From positions 29,787-93,786 of the forward strand of contig CAJQKV010000001.1 in NCBI GenBank assembly GCA_905479015.1: 64,000 nt of DNA, in the 5' to 3' direction. The stretch comes from an uncultured Cyclobacteriaceae bacterium (lineage in GTDB: Bacteria > Bacteroidota > Bacteroidia > Cytophagales > Cyclobacteriaceae). This document shows positions 53,089 through 62,611 of this stretch, in pieces; the first letter of the stretch is position 1, and each line of letters opens with the position of its first letter. A model generated the notes under the pieces. The model was given only the letters and a program-made list of their open reading frames with translations, ran no database searches and was not told where the DNA came from. The position numbers and the translations under genes were made by a program.

Positions 53089-54597
53089 TTAATCAGGGTT
53101 CCCATTTTCATTGCCTGTTAACAAAACAGCCAATTCTTTCTTCCAATGAGCATACTGTACTTGATAGATTTCCGTAAGTTCCTGTTCTGGATAAATGGTA
53201 TCGATGGGACTCATATTTTTAAATGTATTTTCGAGACTTTGAGAAGTAAGACCAGCCAAAGCAGCTCGAGCTGCCCCTTCTGCTCCATCGGTATCATACA
53301 ATTCTAGGGGCAGTTGCAGGGTGTTCACGAAGATTGTTCGAAATAGGGGGCTTTGAAATAAATTATTATTACCTGCCTTGATCACTGTGGTAGGAACTCC
53401 CATGTCATGAATGATGTCTAGTCCATACTTCATACTGAAAACGATGCCTTCTTTCGCTGAGCGAATAAGATGGCTTCGATCGTGTACATTGAAATCCAAC
53501 TGACTCATTTGGGCTTTTAAATTTTTATTTTCTAAGATTCTTTCGGCGCCATTTCCAAAAGGGAAAAATCTTAAATTCAAGCTACCCGGAGGGGCTTGTT
53601 CGCTGAGGTTATTGAGATCATTATAGTCGATGAGTTCAGCTGTGGTATTGAGTAGTTTTTTCAGCCAACTGTACAATATACCGGCACCATTTACACATAA
53701 TAGCATACCATTCCTATCATTTTTTAAAGTGTTATTCACATGTAAAAAAGTATTGATTCTTGATTTAGCATCGTACAGCGGCTTGTCCGTGACACCATAA
53801 ATAACCGCAGAGGTCCCTGCCGTAGTGGCGAGTTCTCCAGGTTCTAGGACGTTTAAGGAAAGGGCATTATTGGGCTGATCTCCTGCCCTATAGGTTATGG
53901 GGATGTCTGGGGTGAGGCCGAGTTCTTTCGCAGCCCATTGAGATACGTGACATTGCACCCCAAGTGAGGGGACAATATCAGGAATTAATGTTTTTGAAAA
54001 TCCATAATAATCCATCAATTGGGTTGAGATCATTTTATTCTTAAAATCCCATAAGGCGCCTTCAGAAAGACCGGCTTCGGTCGTAGTTGGTCTACCGCTT
54101 AATTTTAAGGCCAAATAATCTCCAGGAAGCATAAATTTCCAGATGCGGGCATAAGTTTCGGGTTCGTTTTCTTTTACCCAAGCCAGTTTAGAAGCGGTAA
54201 AATTTCCTGGGGCGTTTAAATGGTGGTCCAAATAATCTTGATTTTTCAAGGTATTAAATGCCCTTTCTCCAATTTTCACAGCTCTGGAATCACACCAAAT
54301 AATGGCAGGGCGAACGGGAGTTAAATTTTTATCTATGGCGACCAATCCGTGCATTTGGTAACTGATGCCAATGGCTTGGATGTTTTTTAAATCTATTTGA
54401 TGTTTGATCTTGTGCAAGGCTCCTTTCAAGCTATGCCACCAGATATCAGGCTTTTGTTCTGCCCAATCAGGGAAGGGCACTTCAATGGAGAGTTCATTTT
54501 CTGGAAAGAAGGTTCTGGCCAGCGTTTTCTGCTGCACGGCATCATAAACTGCAATTTTGATCGATGAACTTCCTACATCTATTCCTAACGTTTGCAT
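53089..54597 (-). CDS. xylB: Xylulokinase
   Basis: FGGY-family carbohydrate kinase phosphorylating D-xylulose to D-xylulose 5-phosphate for the pentose phosphate pathway. The ATG at 54597 gives MQTLGIDVGSSSIKIAVYD, the phosphate-binding start; an upstream in-frame ATG at 54639 would overlap the symporter gene. The 502-residue product shows GISYQMHGLVAID, IIWCDSRA, AGDQPNNALS and the C-terminal ATP site region VIKAGNNNLF. It lies 14 bases after the symporter gene and 48 bases before xylA. Confidence 0.94.
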   Translation of the reverse strand: MQTLGIDVGSSSIKIAVYDAVQQKTLARTFFPENELSIEVPFPDWAEQKPDIWWHSLKGALHKIKHQIDLKNIQAIGISYQMHGLVAIDKNLTPVRPAIIWCDSRAVKIGERAFNTLKNQDYLDHHLNAPGNFTASKLAWVKENEPETYARIWKFMLPGDYLALKLSGRPTTTEAGLSEGALWDFKNKMISTQLMDYYGFSKTLIPDIVPSLGVQCHVSQWAAKELGLTPDIPITYRAGDQPNNALSLNVLEPGELATTAGTSAVIYGVTDKPLYDAKSRINTFLHVNNTLKNDRNGMLLCVNGAGILYSWLKKLLNTTAELIDYNDLNNLSEQAPPGSLNLRFFPFGNGAERILENKNLKAQMSQLDFNVHDRSHLIRSAKEGIVFSMKYGLDIIHDMGVPTTVIKAGNNNLFQSPLFRTIFVNTLQLPLELYDTDGAEGAARAALAGLTSQSLENTFKNMSPIDTIYPEQELTEIYQVQYAHWKKELAVLLTGNENGNPD

Positions 54598-54611
54598 ACG
54601 ATTGCTGATTT

Positions 54612-56225
54612 TTATCCCGTAAAATAGAGCAAGATACAAACAATAATAAGAACCAAAATAATAGAGGCCAAGGCATCAATTTTATCAAAGCTGTCTTGGC
54701 TTTCTCTTTTATCTTGAGGGTCCAAGGTGCCAAAGGCCAACCCCCTAATTTTTGAAAAATCCGGAGGATCTGTGGCTAGACTCACAGCGATACAAACAAA
54801 GACACAGGCGATAAACATAAAAATAGCCATATGAGAGAAATTGATGGCAGCGAATTGATAGGCCAGCGGGCTGCTTTCCGTAGCAAATAGCTCGGCCAAT
54901 ATTCTCAATGTGGCGATGACCAATCCAAACGTCAAAGTTGATATGGCGGCATGGGCATTGACTCGTTTCCAAAGAATGCCTAACAAAAAAACAGCTGTGA
55001 TAGGAGGTGCGATATAAGATTGAACACTTTGTAAGTAATTGTAAAGGACGCCTCCGCCTATTTTCTCCATGACTGGAATCCAAAGCATACCCACAGCCAC
55101 TACAAATACCGTGGCAATTTTTCCAATGCGTACCAGTTTTAACTCTGGCGAATGAGGGTACATTTTTTTAAAAATATCTACGGTAAATAGTGTAGAACTT
55201 GAATTAAAAACCGAGGCAAGAGAGCTCATTAAGGCAGCCATGAGACCCCCAGCTACCAAACCTTTGATGCCGGTAGGGAGTAATGTCGAGACCAATACAG
55301 GAAATACTTCATCACTTTTTTCATAGCTGATGATCCCTTTTTGTTTCAGCGCAAAAGCAATGATACCTGGGATCAAGAAAATAAAAATGGGCAACAACTT
55401 TAGATAGGCACCGAATATAGCGCCGCGTCTTCCAATTTTTATATTCTGAGCCGAAAGGGTGCGTTGGACTATATATTGATCGGTACACCAGTACCATATA
55501 CCCACAATGGTACCCCCAAAGAGCATACCTGTCCATGGATAATCAGGATCAGACATAGGGCGCCACATATTGAAATGTTCCGAACCGGCAGCAGCTTTAA
55601 GTTCTTCCCAACCACCCACGGCATTGAAGCCTAAGTAGGTAAGTAAGGCAGATCCCAAAATCAGTATTATAGTCTGTACGGCCTCCGTGTAGACGACGGC
55701 TCTCATCCCCCCTAAGACGGTGTAAAGTCCTGTAATAATAACAATTCCAAAAGCACCGGTCAAAAAAGAGACTCCTAATAGCTGAGAAACGACGACGCCC
55801 CCCGCGTAAATAGTCACCGACACTTTGGTCAACACATAACCAATAATAGAAAAAATAGATAGAAACCAGCGAGATCTACTGTCAAATCTTTTTTCTAGAA
55901 ATTCGGGCATGGTAAAGACATTTCCTCTCATATAAAAAGGAAGAAATACCCAACCCAGTAGCAAAACGATCCAAGCATGCAGCTCATAATGGGCCATCGG
56001 CATACCACTTTCTGCACCTGTGCCTGCCAATCCAACCACATGTTCAGAACCAATATTAGAGGCAAATATGGAGGATCCGATAACAAACCAACCCACATTT
56101 CGACCGGCTAAAAAAAAGTCTTCTGTATTATTTTGCTTTTGGAGAATGACCCAAATCGCAACGGCTATCAAGACCGCAAAATAAACGCCAATGACGATCC
56201 AATCTAAAGTTTCTAGTCCAACCAT
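54612..56225 (-). CDS. Sodium/sugar symporter (SSS family)
   Basis: A 537-residue solute:sodium symporter resembling vSGLT and other sugar transporters. It has about 14 membrane helices, including FFLAGRNVGWFVIGSSIFASNIGSEHVVGLAGTGA, divided here between helix 2 and the unwound helix region, and TGLYTVLGGMRAVVYTEA. The conserved WYWCTDQYIVQR matches the sugar-transporting subgroup. As the first gene of an operon with xylB and xylA, it probably imports xylose; the substrate is inferred from context. Confidence 0.92.
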   Translation of the reverse strand: MVGLETLDWIVIGVYFAVLIAVAIWVILQKQNNTEDFFLAGRNVGWFVIGSSIFASNIGSEHVVGLAGTGAESGMPMAHYELHAWIVLLLGWVFLPFYMRGNVFTMPEFLEKRFDSRSRWFLSIFSIIGYVLTKVSVTIYAGGVVVSQLLGVSFLTGAFGIVIITGLYTVLGGMRAVVYTEAVQTIILILGSALLTYLGFNAVGGWEELKAAAGSEHFNMWRPMSDPDYPWTGMLFGGTIVGIWYWCTDQYIVQRTLSAQNIKIGRRGAIFGAYLKLLPIFIFLIPGIIAFALKQKGIISYEKSDEVFPVLVSTLLPTGIKGLVAGGLMAALMSSLASVFNSSSTLFTVDIFKKMYPHSPELKLVRIGKIATVFVVAVGMLWIPVMEKIGGGVLYNYLQSVQSYIAPPITAVFLLGILWKRVNAHAAISTLTFGLVIATLRILAELFATESSPLAYQFAAINFSHMAIFMFIACVFVCIAVSLATDPPDFSKIRGLAFGTLDPQDKRESQDSFDKIDALASIILVLIIVCILLYFTG

Positions 56226-56336
56226 GTTTCAATCAGTATTTAAAATATGACGTAAAGAAACCCCTAGTCCCTCAACCCGATGCGCGTTAATTGTTATGGA
56301 AATTAAAAATAATTTATTTTATCTTTAAAGGAAAGG

Positions 56337-56353
56337 ATCTCATAATATGAGAT
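56337..56353. promoter_or_regulatory. Perfect inverted repeat in the xyl/ROK divergent promoter region
   Basis: ATCTCAT-AAT-ATGAGAT, seven-base perfect arms with a three-base centre, lies between the divergent symporter and ROK kinase genes, about 110 bases from the first and 90 from the second. It looks like a regulator-binding site for the pentose genes; no regulator is encoded next to it. Confidence 0.5.
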
Positions 56354-56441
56354 GATTTGGTCAAGCGTTATGTTAAATTAGACTAGTTGAAGTAGGAAGG
56401 TCTGGAAATAAATCCAGTATTTAAAGTTCAAATAAGAAAAA

Positions 56442-57344
56442 ATGCCAATTTGGGGAATAGATTTAGGAGGGACTAAAATAGAAGGAGTGGTTCTGAGTGA
56501 CGACAAAGTACCCAAAATATTGGTGAGAAAGCGTATCGACACGGAAGCCGCCCAAGGTTATAAACATATCATCAGTAGAATAAAATTACTTATTGACACA
56601 ATGGCTCATGAATTGGGTTATTTTCCAGAAAAAATAGGCCTCGGAACTCCAGGAGCCATTGATCCTATTTCAGGTCTCATGAAAAACGCAAATACGACCA
56701 TACTCAATGGAAGATGCTTTAAGGAAGACGTCAAAAAGGCTTTGGGTATCCCTTTACAAATGGCAAATGATGCCAATTGTTTTGCTTTGGCAGAATATAA
56801 AATGGGCATCGTTGCGCGCGAATTACCTCAAGCAAACGTAATCTTTGGGGTGATTATGGGTACCGGCGTTGGAGGGGGGATTGTGGTCAATGGACAATTG
56901 ATCCATGGACGCCAAGGCATTGGAGGAGAATGGGGACATAATTTTTTAGACGTATCTGGAGGTCCCTGTTATTGCGGTAAAACAGGTTGTGTGGAAACCG
57001 TTATTTCAGGTAAAAATTTAGAACGGTATCATCATGAAAAATTTCATGAATCAAAAAAGCTCAAGGACATTTATCAAGGACATCTCTCGGGAACGTCACC
57101 CAATGATACCCATACAATTAACAGATTGATAACACAGTTTGGAAGGGCGATGGCTGGAGTAATCAATATCTTGGACCCTGATATTATTGTCATCGGAGGA
57201 GGCGTGGGAAATATTGATTTACTCTATAATGAGGGTTTAAAAGAGGTAAGGAAGCATGTTTTTAATGTAAAGTTGGATACTATTTTTCACAAACCCTTAT
57301 TGGGAGATAGCGCGGGGGTCTTTGGCGCGGCCTATTTAACCTAG
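56442..57344 (+). CDS. ROK-family sugar kinase
   Basis: A 300-residue cytoplasmic hexose kinase of the ROK family (glucokinase, fructokinase or N-acetylhexosamine kinase). The ATP site IDLGGTKIEGVV opens the protein. The sugar/catalytic region ANDANCFALAE is typical. The ROK zinc site GGEWGHNFL...CYCGKTGCVE is intact, and IVIGGGVGN closes the second ATP motif. There is no N-terminal HTH, so it is a kinase and not a XylR-type repressor. It is divergent from the xylose genes and could handle glucose from alpha-glucan breakdown; exact substrate unknown. Confidence 0.9.
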   Translation: MPIWGIDLGGTKIEGVVLSDDKVPKILVRKRIDTEAAQGYKHIISRIKLLIDTMAHELGYFPEKIGLGTPGAIDPISGLMKNANTTILNGRCFKEDVKKALGIPLQMANDANCFALAEYKMGIVARELPQANVIFGVIMGTGVGGGIVVNGQLIHGRQGIGGEWGHNFLDVSGGPCYCGKTGCVETVISGKNLERYHHEKFHESKKLKDIYQGHLSGTSPNDTHTINRLITQFGRAMAGVINILDPDIIVIGGGVGNIDLLYNEGLKEVRKHVFNVKLDTIFHKPLLGDSAGVFGAAYLT

Positions 57345-57346
57345 CC

Positions 57347-58255
57347 ATGGCTGCTCCAGACATCCATATAAACGAACATCTTGATACGGTTTTAAAGGGT
57401 GCCTGGGAGTCCAATATCAACAATCAGTCAAGATGGGTGATTTTCAGTGACCTTCATATGGGTGATGGAAGTACAAAAGATGATTTTAAGCCTAATTCTG
57501 AGTTGTTTCAAAGTACCTTGAGGGACTATTATCTAAAACACAATTATTCTTTAATGCTCAATGGAGACGTTGAGGAGTTACAAAGATTTTCATTGGATGT
57601 GATTTTGAATAATTGGAACCCTGTTTATAAGCTTTTTGATGCTTTTGCAAACAAAAACCGATTAGCCAAAACCTACGGAAACCATGATCTTCAGTTGAAG
57701 GTTCAAAAGCCACCTTATGATTATAAAATGTCGGAAGCCTGTAAATTAAGTTATGAGGGGGACCATATTTTTATTTATCATGGACATCAAGCCTCAAAAA
57801 AATATCAGCTTCAGAATGATTTAGTAGGGTTCACCTTGAAATATTTTGCCAACCCCTTAAGGATAAAAGACTATTCTGTTTCACATTCCAGTAAAAAACA
57901 ATACAAGATAGAAAAACGGGCTTATGAGCATGCCATCAAGAGGAATCAAATAAGTATCATAGGCCATACGCACCGGCCATTGTTTGAATCTTTACACAAA
58001 GTGGATCGATTGCGGTTTAAGATTGATCAGTTATGTCGAGACTACCTGATCAGCAGACCATCCAATCAGGGGAGTATTGCTCATTCGATCAAATTTTACC
58101 AAGCAGAACTTGAGAAAAGTCATCAAATTGATAACTTAAAAAATGCCAACAGTCTTATTTATCATCATAATCTGGCCGTACCCTGTCTTTTTAATTCGGG
58201 TACGGTCATAGGGAAGCGAGGGATCACATGTTTGGAATATCAGATGGAAAAATGA
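57347..58255 (+). CDS. Calcineurin-like metallophosphoesterase
   Basis: A 302-residue phosphoesterase with the dimetal motifs FSDLHMGD, LNGDVEE, GNHD, the histidine in YHGHQASKK and GHTHRP. The layout resembles UDP-2,3-diacylglucosamine hydrolase-type (LpxH/YbbF-like) enzymes, but the protein is longer and the relation is not enough to name a substrate. It starts two bases after the ROK kinase stop. Its end overlaps a small ORF by four bases. Confidence 0.85.
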   Translation: MAAPDIHINEHLDTVLKGAWESNINNQSRWVIFSDLHMGDGSTKDDFKPNSELFQSTLRDYYLKHNYSLMLNGDVEELQRFSLDVILNNWNPVYKLFDAFANKNRLAKTYGNHDLQLKVQKPPYDYKMSEACKLSYEGDHIFIYHGHQASKKYQLQNDLVGFTLKYFANPLRIKDYSVSHSSKKQYKIEKRAYEHAIKRNQISIIGHTHRPLFESLHKVDRLRFKIDQLCRDYLISRPSNQGSIAHSIKFYQAELEKSHQIDNLKNANSLIYHHNLAVPCLFNSGTVIGKRGITCLEYQMEK

Positions 58256-58410
58256 GATTGATTCATTGGTTTGATAAAAATATTTCCAAAAAATATTTAC
58301 AGTATACCGGTTATGATCCCATCTTATTACCCAATACTGAATTTTATAGAATGGTGGTTAATGAAGACATCTTACATTATATTTTTGCACGAATCAAATT
58401 ATTACGTTGA
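58252..58410 (+). CDS. Short overlapping ORF, hypothetical protein
   Basis: A possible 52-residue product starting MRLIHWFDKNISKKYLQYTG and ending FARIKLLR: basic, rich in aromatics, without a signal peptide. It begins in an ATGA overlap with the metallophosphoesterase stop, and its stop shares one base with the next ATG at 58410. This tight stop-start packing on both sides suggests a real, translationally coupled gene, but I know no homologue. It could also be chance. Confidence 0.5.
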   Translation: MRLIHWFDKNISKKYLQYTGYDPILLPNTEFYRMVVNEDILHYIFARIKLLR

Positions 58411-59312
58411 TGAGAAACCTCTTGATATTTATTGCATTACTCGCATGCGTTCAATGCGGGCAGCAAAGTACGTCTGATGTATCGGATGAAGGCGGATCAC
58501 TAGATCTTCAAGGGCACAGAGGTATGCGGGGCTTGTTTCCTGAGAATTCTATTTTAGGATTCCTTAAAGCGTTGGAATTAGGAGTGAATACCTTAGAATT
58601 GGACATTGTGATGTCAGGGGATACCCAGTTGGTGGTGAGTCATGAGCCCTTCATTTCATCAGCGATCTGTCAGTATCCTGGGGGGAAACAGATACCTAAA
58701 GAGATGGAAAAAGAGCTGAATATGTATCACATGACTTACCAAGAGATCAAGGCATTTGATTGTGGCTCATTGTTCAATAATGACTTTCTTTTGCAAGAAA
58801 AAAGCAGGATTTCAAAACCTTTATTGACAGAGGTTTTAGATACGGTTGAGCAGGTGGCAACCGCCAAAGGTCAGCTTATTCATTACAATATAGAATTAAA
58901 ATCTGAATTAGCATTAGAGGGTATTTATCATCCAGAAGTCGCGGTATTTTGTCAAGTAGCTTATCAGGCGATCAACGATCAAGTAGATTGGCGTAGGATT
59001 ACCATTCAGTCTTTTGATTTTCGAATCCTACGATATTTTAATAAGCATTATCCGGAGGTTCAATTGGCGCTACTTATTGAAAATGAGCTTTCTTGGGAGT
59101 TAAACATTGATTCTCTCGGATTTAAACCTGAAATATATAGTTGCGACTACGCCCTATTGAGTGCAGAAACCATTAGTGAATTGCAGGAGATAAACATGAA
59201 GGTCATTCCTTGGACGGTGAATGATTCTATAGATATGCGGCAACTTATTCATTGGGGAGTGAATGGATTGATTACAGATTATCCTAATATTGCCCTTCAA
59301 ATATTAAATTAA
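58410..59312 (+). CDS. Glycerophosphodiester phosphodiesterase lipoprotein
   Basis: Hydrolyses deacylated phospholipid glycerophosphodiesters to an alcohol and glycerol 3-phosphate in the periplasm. The ATG at 58410 gives a 300-residue product with a lipoprotein-type signal (MRNLLIFIALLACVQC). The GDPD TIM barrel starts at LQGHRGMRGLFPENSILGF, where the catalytic His-Arg and Glu-Asn are visible. LELDIVMSGDTQLVVSHEP follows, and the domain closes with WTVNDSIDMRQLIHWGVNGLITDYPN. It precedes the adenosine kinase gene by four bases. Confidence 0.92.
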   Translation: MRNLLIFIALLACVQCGQQSTSDVSDEGGSLDLQGHRGMRGLFPENSILGFLKALELGVNTLELDIVMSGDTQLVVSHEPFISSAICQYPGGKQIPKEMEKELNMYHMTYQEIKAFDCGSLFNNDFLLQEKSRISKPLLTEVLDTVEQVATAKGQLIHYNIELKSELALEGIYHPEVAVFCQVAYQAINDQVDWRRITIQSFDFRILRYFNKHYPEVQLALLIENELSWELNIDSLGFKPEIYSCDYALLSAETISELQEINMKVIPWTVNDSIDMRQLIHWGVNGLITDYPNIALQILN

Positions 59313-59316
59313 GAGG

Positions 59317-60324
59317 ATGAGTGCTAAGAAATATGATGTTTATGCCATTGGAAATGCCATTGTAGATTATGAAATTGAAGTTGACAACGCTTTTTTAGAA
59401 GCAAATGGTGTAGAGAAAGGGTTGATGACATTGGCCGAACAAGACCGGCAAGATGATTTGTTGCGAGCAGCGAAAAGTAACATTAGAAAAAAACAAGCGG
59501 GAGGTTCTGCTGCTAATTCTGTGGTAGCCCTTGCACAGTTGGGGGGTACTGGCTTTTATTCATGCAAAGTTGCTTTGGACGTTGACGGTACATTTTATAG
59601 GGACGATTTAGTCGAACAAGGGGTAGCTACCAATTTATCTGATGCCAAGCTCGATGAGGGTGTGACAGGAAAATGCTTGGTAATGATTACTCCCGATGCT
59701 GAAAGAACGATGAGTACTTTTTTAGGGATTTCATCAAACCTTTCTCTGTCAGAATTGAATTTAGATCAATTAGAGAATTCTCATTATTTGTTTTTGGAGG
59801 GATATTTGGTTTCAAGCCCTTCTGGTTTTGAAGCGATAAAAGAAGCAAAAAAGCGGGCAAAAACTGCAGGTGTTAAAACAGCGCTTACCTTCTCAGATCC
59901 AAGCATGGTCAAATATTTTGGAGACCAAATGCATGAAGTGGTGGGAGAAGGCGTTGATTTACTCTTTTGCAACGAGGAGGAAGCTCTGTTGTATGCTGGA
60001 ACCGAGGATTTAACGCAGGCGATTGAAAAGTTAAAAAAAATAACGAAGTCTTATGTTTTAACGCTGGGGAGCAAAGGGGCTCAGATCTGGGATGGTGAGA
60101 ACATCCATCACATTGATGCCGTAAAGACACAGGCCGTTGATACAACAGGTGCTGGAGACATTTATGCAGGTACTTTTTTGTATGGAATCAATCATGGACT
60201 CTCTTATGTGGAGGCTGGAAATTTAGCAAGTTTGGCAGCTTCTCAAGTGGTATCACAATATGGCCCAAGACTAAAGAAATCTAAAATTCGAGAATTTCTT
60301 GCCGAGATAAAGAATAAAAACTAA
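59317..60324 (+). CDS. PfkB-family carbohydrate/adenosine kinase
   Basis: A 335-residue ribokinase-fold kinase of the adenosine-kinase-like group. The N-terminal YAIGNAIVDYEIEV, the substrate region KQAGGSAANSV, the MSTFLGIS segment and the anion-hole/catalytic motif DTTGAGDIYAGTFLYG are present. Proteins of this type in Bacteroidota are annotated as adenosine kinase; 5-carbon sugar kinases share the fold, so the substrate is probable and not certain. A conserved promoter with rpmH follows. Confidence 0.88.
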   Translation: MSAKKYDVYAIGNAIVDYEIEVDNAFLEANGVEKGLMTLAEQDRQDDLLRAAKSNIRKKQAGGSAANSVVALAQLGGTGFYSCKVALDVDGTFYRDDLVEQGVATNLSDAKLDEGVTGKCLVMITPDAERTMSTFLGISSNLSLSELNLDQLENSHYLFLEGYLVSSPSGFEAIKEAKKRAKTAGVKTALTFSDPSMVKYFGDQMHEVVGEGVDLLFCNEEEALLYAGTEDLTQAIEKLKKITKSYVLTLGSKGAQIWDGENIHHIDAVKTQAVDTTGAGDIYAGTFLYGINHGLSYVEAGNLASLAASQVVSQYGPRLKKSKIREFLAEIKNKN

Positions 60325-60331
60325 CACTTAC

Positions 60332-60363
60332 TTTGTAAATAGATTTGTATTAACCTATTTTTG
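60332..60363 (+). promoter_or_regulatory. Promoter of rpmH-rnpA (TTTG-N20-TATTTTTG)
   Basis: TTTG at 60332-60335 and TATTTTTG at 60356-60363 are separated by 20 bases, the standard Bacteroidota spacing. The box ends 35 bases before the rpmH ATG. Confidence 0.75.
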
Positions 60364-60398
60364 CCCTCCGTTTTGCTAGAACAAAATAATAAAATTCG

Positions 60399-60554
60399 AT
60401 GAAAAGGACATTTCAGCCATCAGTAAGGAAAAGAAAAAATAAGCATGGGTTTAGATCCAAAATGGAGACAGCCAGTGGTAGAAACCTCCTTGCCAGAAGA
60501 AGGGCAAAGGGAAGGAAAAAACTAACCGTTTCTGACGAGAAACGATCCAAATAA
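60399..60554 (+). CDS. rpmH: 50S ribosomal protein L34
   Basis: A 51-residue basic ribosomal protein found by reading the sequence. It starts [19 protein letters not shown] and contains the invariant L34 core [16 protein letters not shown], then a short tail ending in DEKRSK. It sits directly before rnpA, the universal bacterial order, and has its own promoter. Confidence 0.97.
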   Translation: MKRTFQPSVRKRKNKHGFRSKMETASGRNLLARRRAKGRKKLTVSDEKRSK

Positions 60555-60564
60555 CATTGAGGGC

Positions 60565-60960
60565 ATGAGTGTATCAGCCCAACCAAAACCTGATTACAGC
60601 TTTTCTAAGACTGAAAGGCTGAGTAGTAAAGTAAAAATAGAGGAGCTTTTCAAAATAGGTTCCTCTTTTCGTTTAGAAAAATTCCGGATCATACTACTTT
60701 CACAACCACTGGATCAAGGCAGGCAGGTCCTTATCAGCGTACCTAAAAAACTTCATAAGTCAGCCGTAAGTCGAAATAGAATCAAACGGCTCATTCGCGA
60801 AGTCTACAGAAAGAATAGGGAAATTATCAACGGTAGAGGTCAGGGTTATCTCATGGCAATCATCTACCTCGGGGCCACCATGCCTACCCATAGTGAGGTG
60901 GAAGGACAACTTATTAAACTCTTCAAACGTTTGAATATAAATAAAGATGAGATTGTCTAA
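60565..60960 (+). CDS. rnpA: Ribonuclease P protein component
   Basis: Protein subunit of RNase P, which matures tRNA 5' ends. The 131-residue product has an N-terminal KTERLSSKVKIEELF region. The diagnostic RNR motif follows in SAVSRNRIKRLIREVYRKNR. It follows rpmH by ten bases and precedes the S41 protease gene by 12 bases. Confidence 0.94.
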   Translation: MSVSAQPKPDYSFSKTERLSSKVKIEELFKIGSSFRLEKFRIILLSQPLDQGRQVLISVPKKLHKSAVSRNRIKRLIREVYRKNREIINGRGQGYLMAIIYLGATMPTHSEVEGQLIKLFKRLNINKDEIV

Positions 60961-60972
60961 ATTTAACGTACA

Positions 60973-62610
60973 ATGAGAAAGTATCCTTTCATAATAATTC
61001 CAATAATTCTTTTTTCATTTCTTGCTTTTAAAACCGTAGAGCAGGATGATCGCTATTTTCAGATCGTAAAGAGCCTAGATGTTTTTACTACCTTATTTAA
61101 AGAGGTAAATGCCTACTATGTGGAAGAGATTAATCCGACTGAGTTGATGAAAATAGGTATTGATGCCATGCTGTCATCTCTGGATCCCTACACAGATTAT
61201 ATTCCAGAAGATGATATTGAAGATTATCGGACCATGACCACTGGTGAATATGGGGGTATTGGAGCGGTCATAGAAAAGAAGGGGGGAATCAATACGGTAG
61301 TCATGCCCTACAAGAACGCGCCTGCGGCGCGCTCAGGACTTTTGATAGGGGATCAAATCTTAAAAATAAATAATATAGCGTTAAGTGGAAAGAAAGCCTA
61401 TGAGATCAGCAATCTCTTAAAGAGTCAGATCAATGCCCAAATAACGTTGGAAATCAAAAGAATGAACAGGCCGGAGGTCTTTGAAATTTCTTTGGCAACC
61501 GAAAAAATAGTTATTAAAAACGTACCCTACGCTGGGTTAGTGAAAGCGGGTGTAGGTTACATTAAGTTAACAGATTTTACCACCAATGCAGGTAAAGAAG
61601 TAGGTGAGGCCCTCAAGGAATTAACGCAGCAAGGAGTGTCAAAACTTATTTTAGATTTGAGAGGCAACCCAGGAGGTCTGTTAGATGAGGCCATCAATGT
61701 TTCCAATATATTCATACCCAAAGGGGCTGAAATCGTGAGTACCAAGGGCAAATTAGAGGAATGGACTAAGGTCTACAATACAAAGAACCAATCTATTGAC
61801 GCTAAAATTCCATTGGTTGTCTTGATCGATGAGCGCAGTGCATCTGCGGCTGAAATTGTGGCAGGTGTTGTGCAAGATTATGACAGAGGGGTATTGGTAG
61901 GCAGAAAAACTTATGGTAAAGGATTGGTTCAGCAAACGCGACCACTGGCTTACAATGCTCAATTAAAAGTCACTACTGCCAAATATTACATACCTAGCGG
62001 ACGCTGTATTCAAGCGATTGATTACAGCACGAAAGGGACCACCAAAATAGCCGATTCATTGAAGTCCACTTTTAGGACATCAAGTGGCAGAGCGGTACTG
62101 GATGGAGGGGGTGTAGACCCTGACATTTTGATCGACCCATCTAAATTTGCTGTGGTGTCTTACAGGTTGATGCAAAAGGATTTAATATTTAACTATGCTA
62201 CGAAGTATTATTTCGATCATGACACATTGGCGAGTGCGAGAGATTTTGAGTTAAGCGAGCCAGAATTCAAACAGTTTTTAGCCTGGCTAGAGAACCAATC
62301 TTTCGATTATCAAACACCGCTTGAAATCAAATTAGAACAAGCACTGGACTTGGCCAAAGCAGGAGCTAGAAGCGAGCAAGTTCACCAGAGCATTATTGAA
62401 GTCAGTGCACTTCTTCAAAGTGAAAAAAAGAAGGATTTAATCCATCATGAAAGGGAAATAAAACAGTTACTCGAACAAGATATTGTCAGTAGATACTTTT
62501 TTCAAGAAGGTATTATTGAAGCTTCTTTTGATGTTGATTTAGACATTCTTAAAGCCGTTGAGATATTAGAAGATACCAAATCTTATGATGGCATATTAAA
62601 ACCCAATTGA
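60973..62610 (+). CDS. S41 carboxy-terminal processing protease (CtpA-type)
   Basis: A 545-residue periplasmic processing protease with a single N-terminal hydrophobic helix (FIIIPIILFSFLAF). A helical cap (LDPYTDYIPEDDIE) and a PDZ domain (~90-170, GGIGAVIE, ARSGLLIGDQILKIN) follow. The S41 core has the serine in ERSASAAEIV and the lysine in GRKTYGKGLVQQ. A helical C-terminal extension closes it. It is a paralogue of the protease at 12382-14004, differing in PDZ sequence and in its C-terminal part. It is grouped with rnpA and tsaB. Confidence 0.93.
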   Translation: MRKYPFIIIPIILFSFLAFKTVEQDDRYFQIVKSLDVFTTLFKEVNAYYVEEINPTELMKIGIDAMLSSLDPYTDYIPEDDIEDYRTMTTGEYGGIGAVIEKKGGINTVVMPYKNAPAARSGLLIGDQILKINNIALSGKKAYEISNLLKSQINAQITLEIKRMNRPEVFEISLATEKIVIKNVPYAGLVKAGVGYIKLTDFTTNAGKEVGEALKELTQQGVSKLILDLRGNPGGLLDEAINVSNIFIPKGAEIVSTKGKLEEWTKVYNTKNQSIDAKIPLVVLIDERSASAAEIVAGVVQDYDRGVLVGRKTYGKGLVQQTRPLAYNAQLKVTTAKYYIPSGRCIQAIDYSTKGTTKIADSLKSTFRTSSGRAVLDGGGVDPDILIDPSKFAVVSYRLMQKDLIFNYATKYYFDHDTLASARDFELSEPEFKQFLAWLENQSFDYQTPLEIKLEQALDLAKAGARSEQVHQSIIEVSALLQSEKKKDLIHHEREIKQLLEQDIVSRYFFQEGIIEASFDVDLDILKAVEILEDTKSYDGILKPN

Positions 62611-62611
62611 T

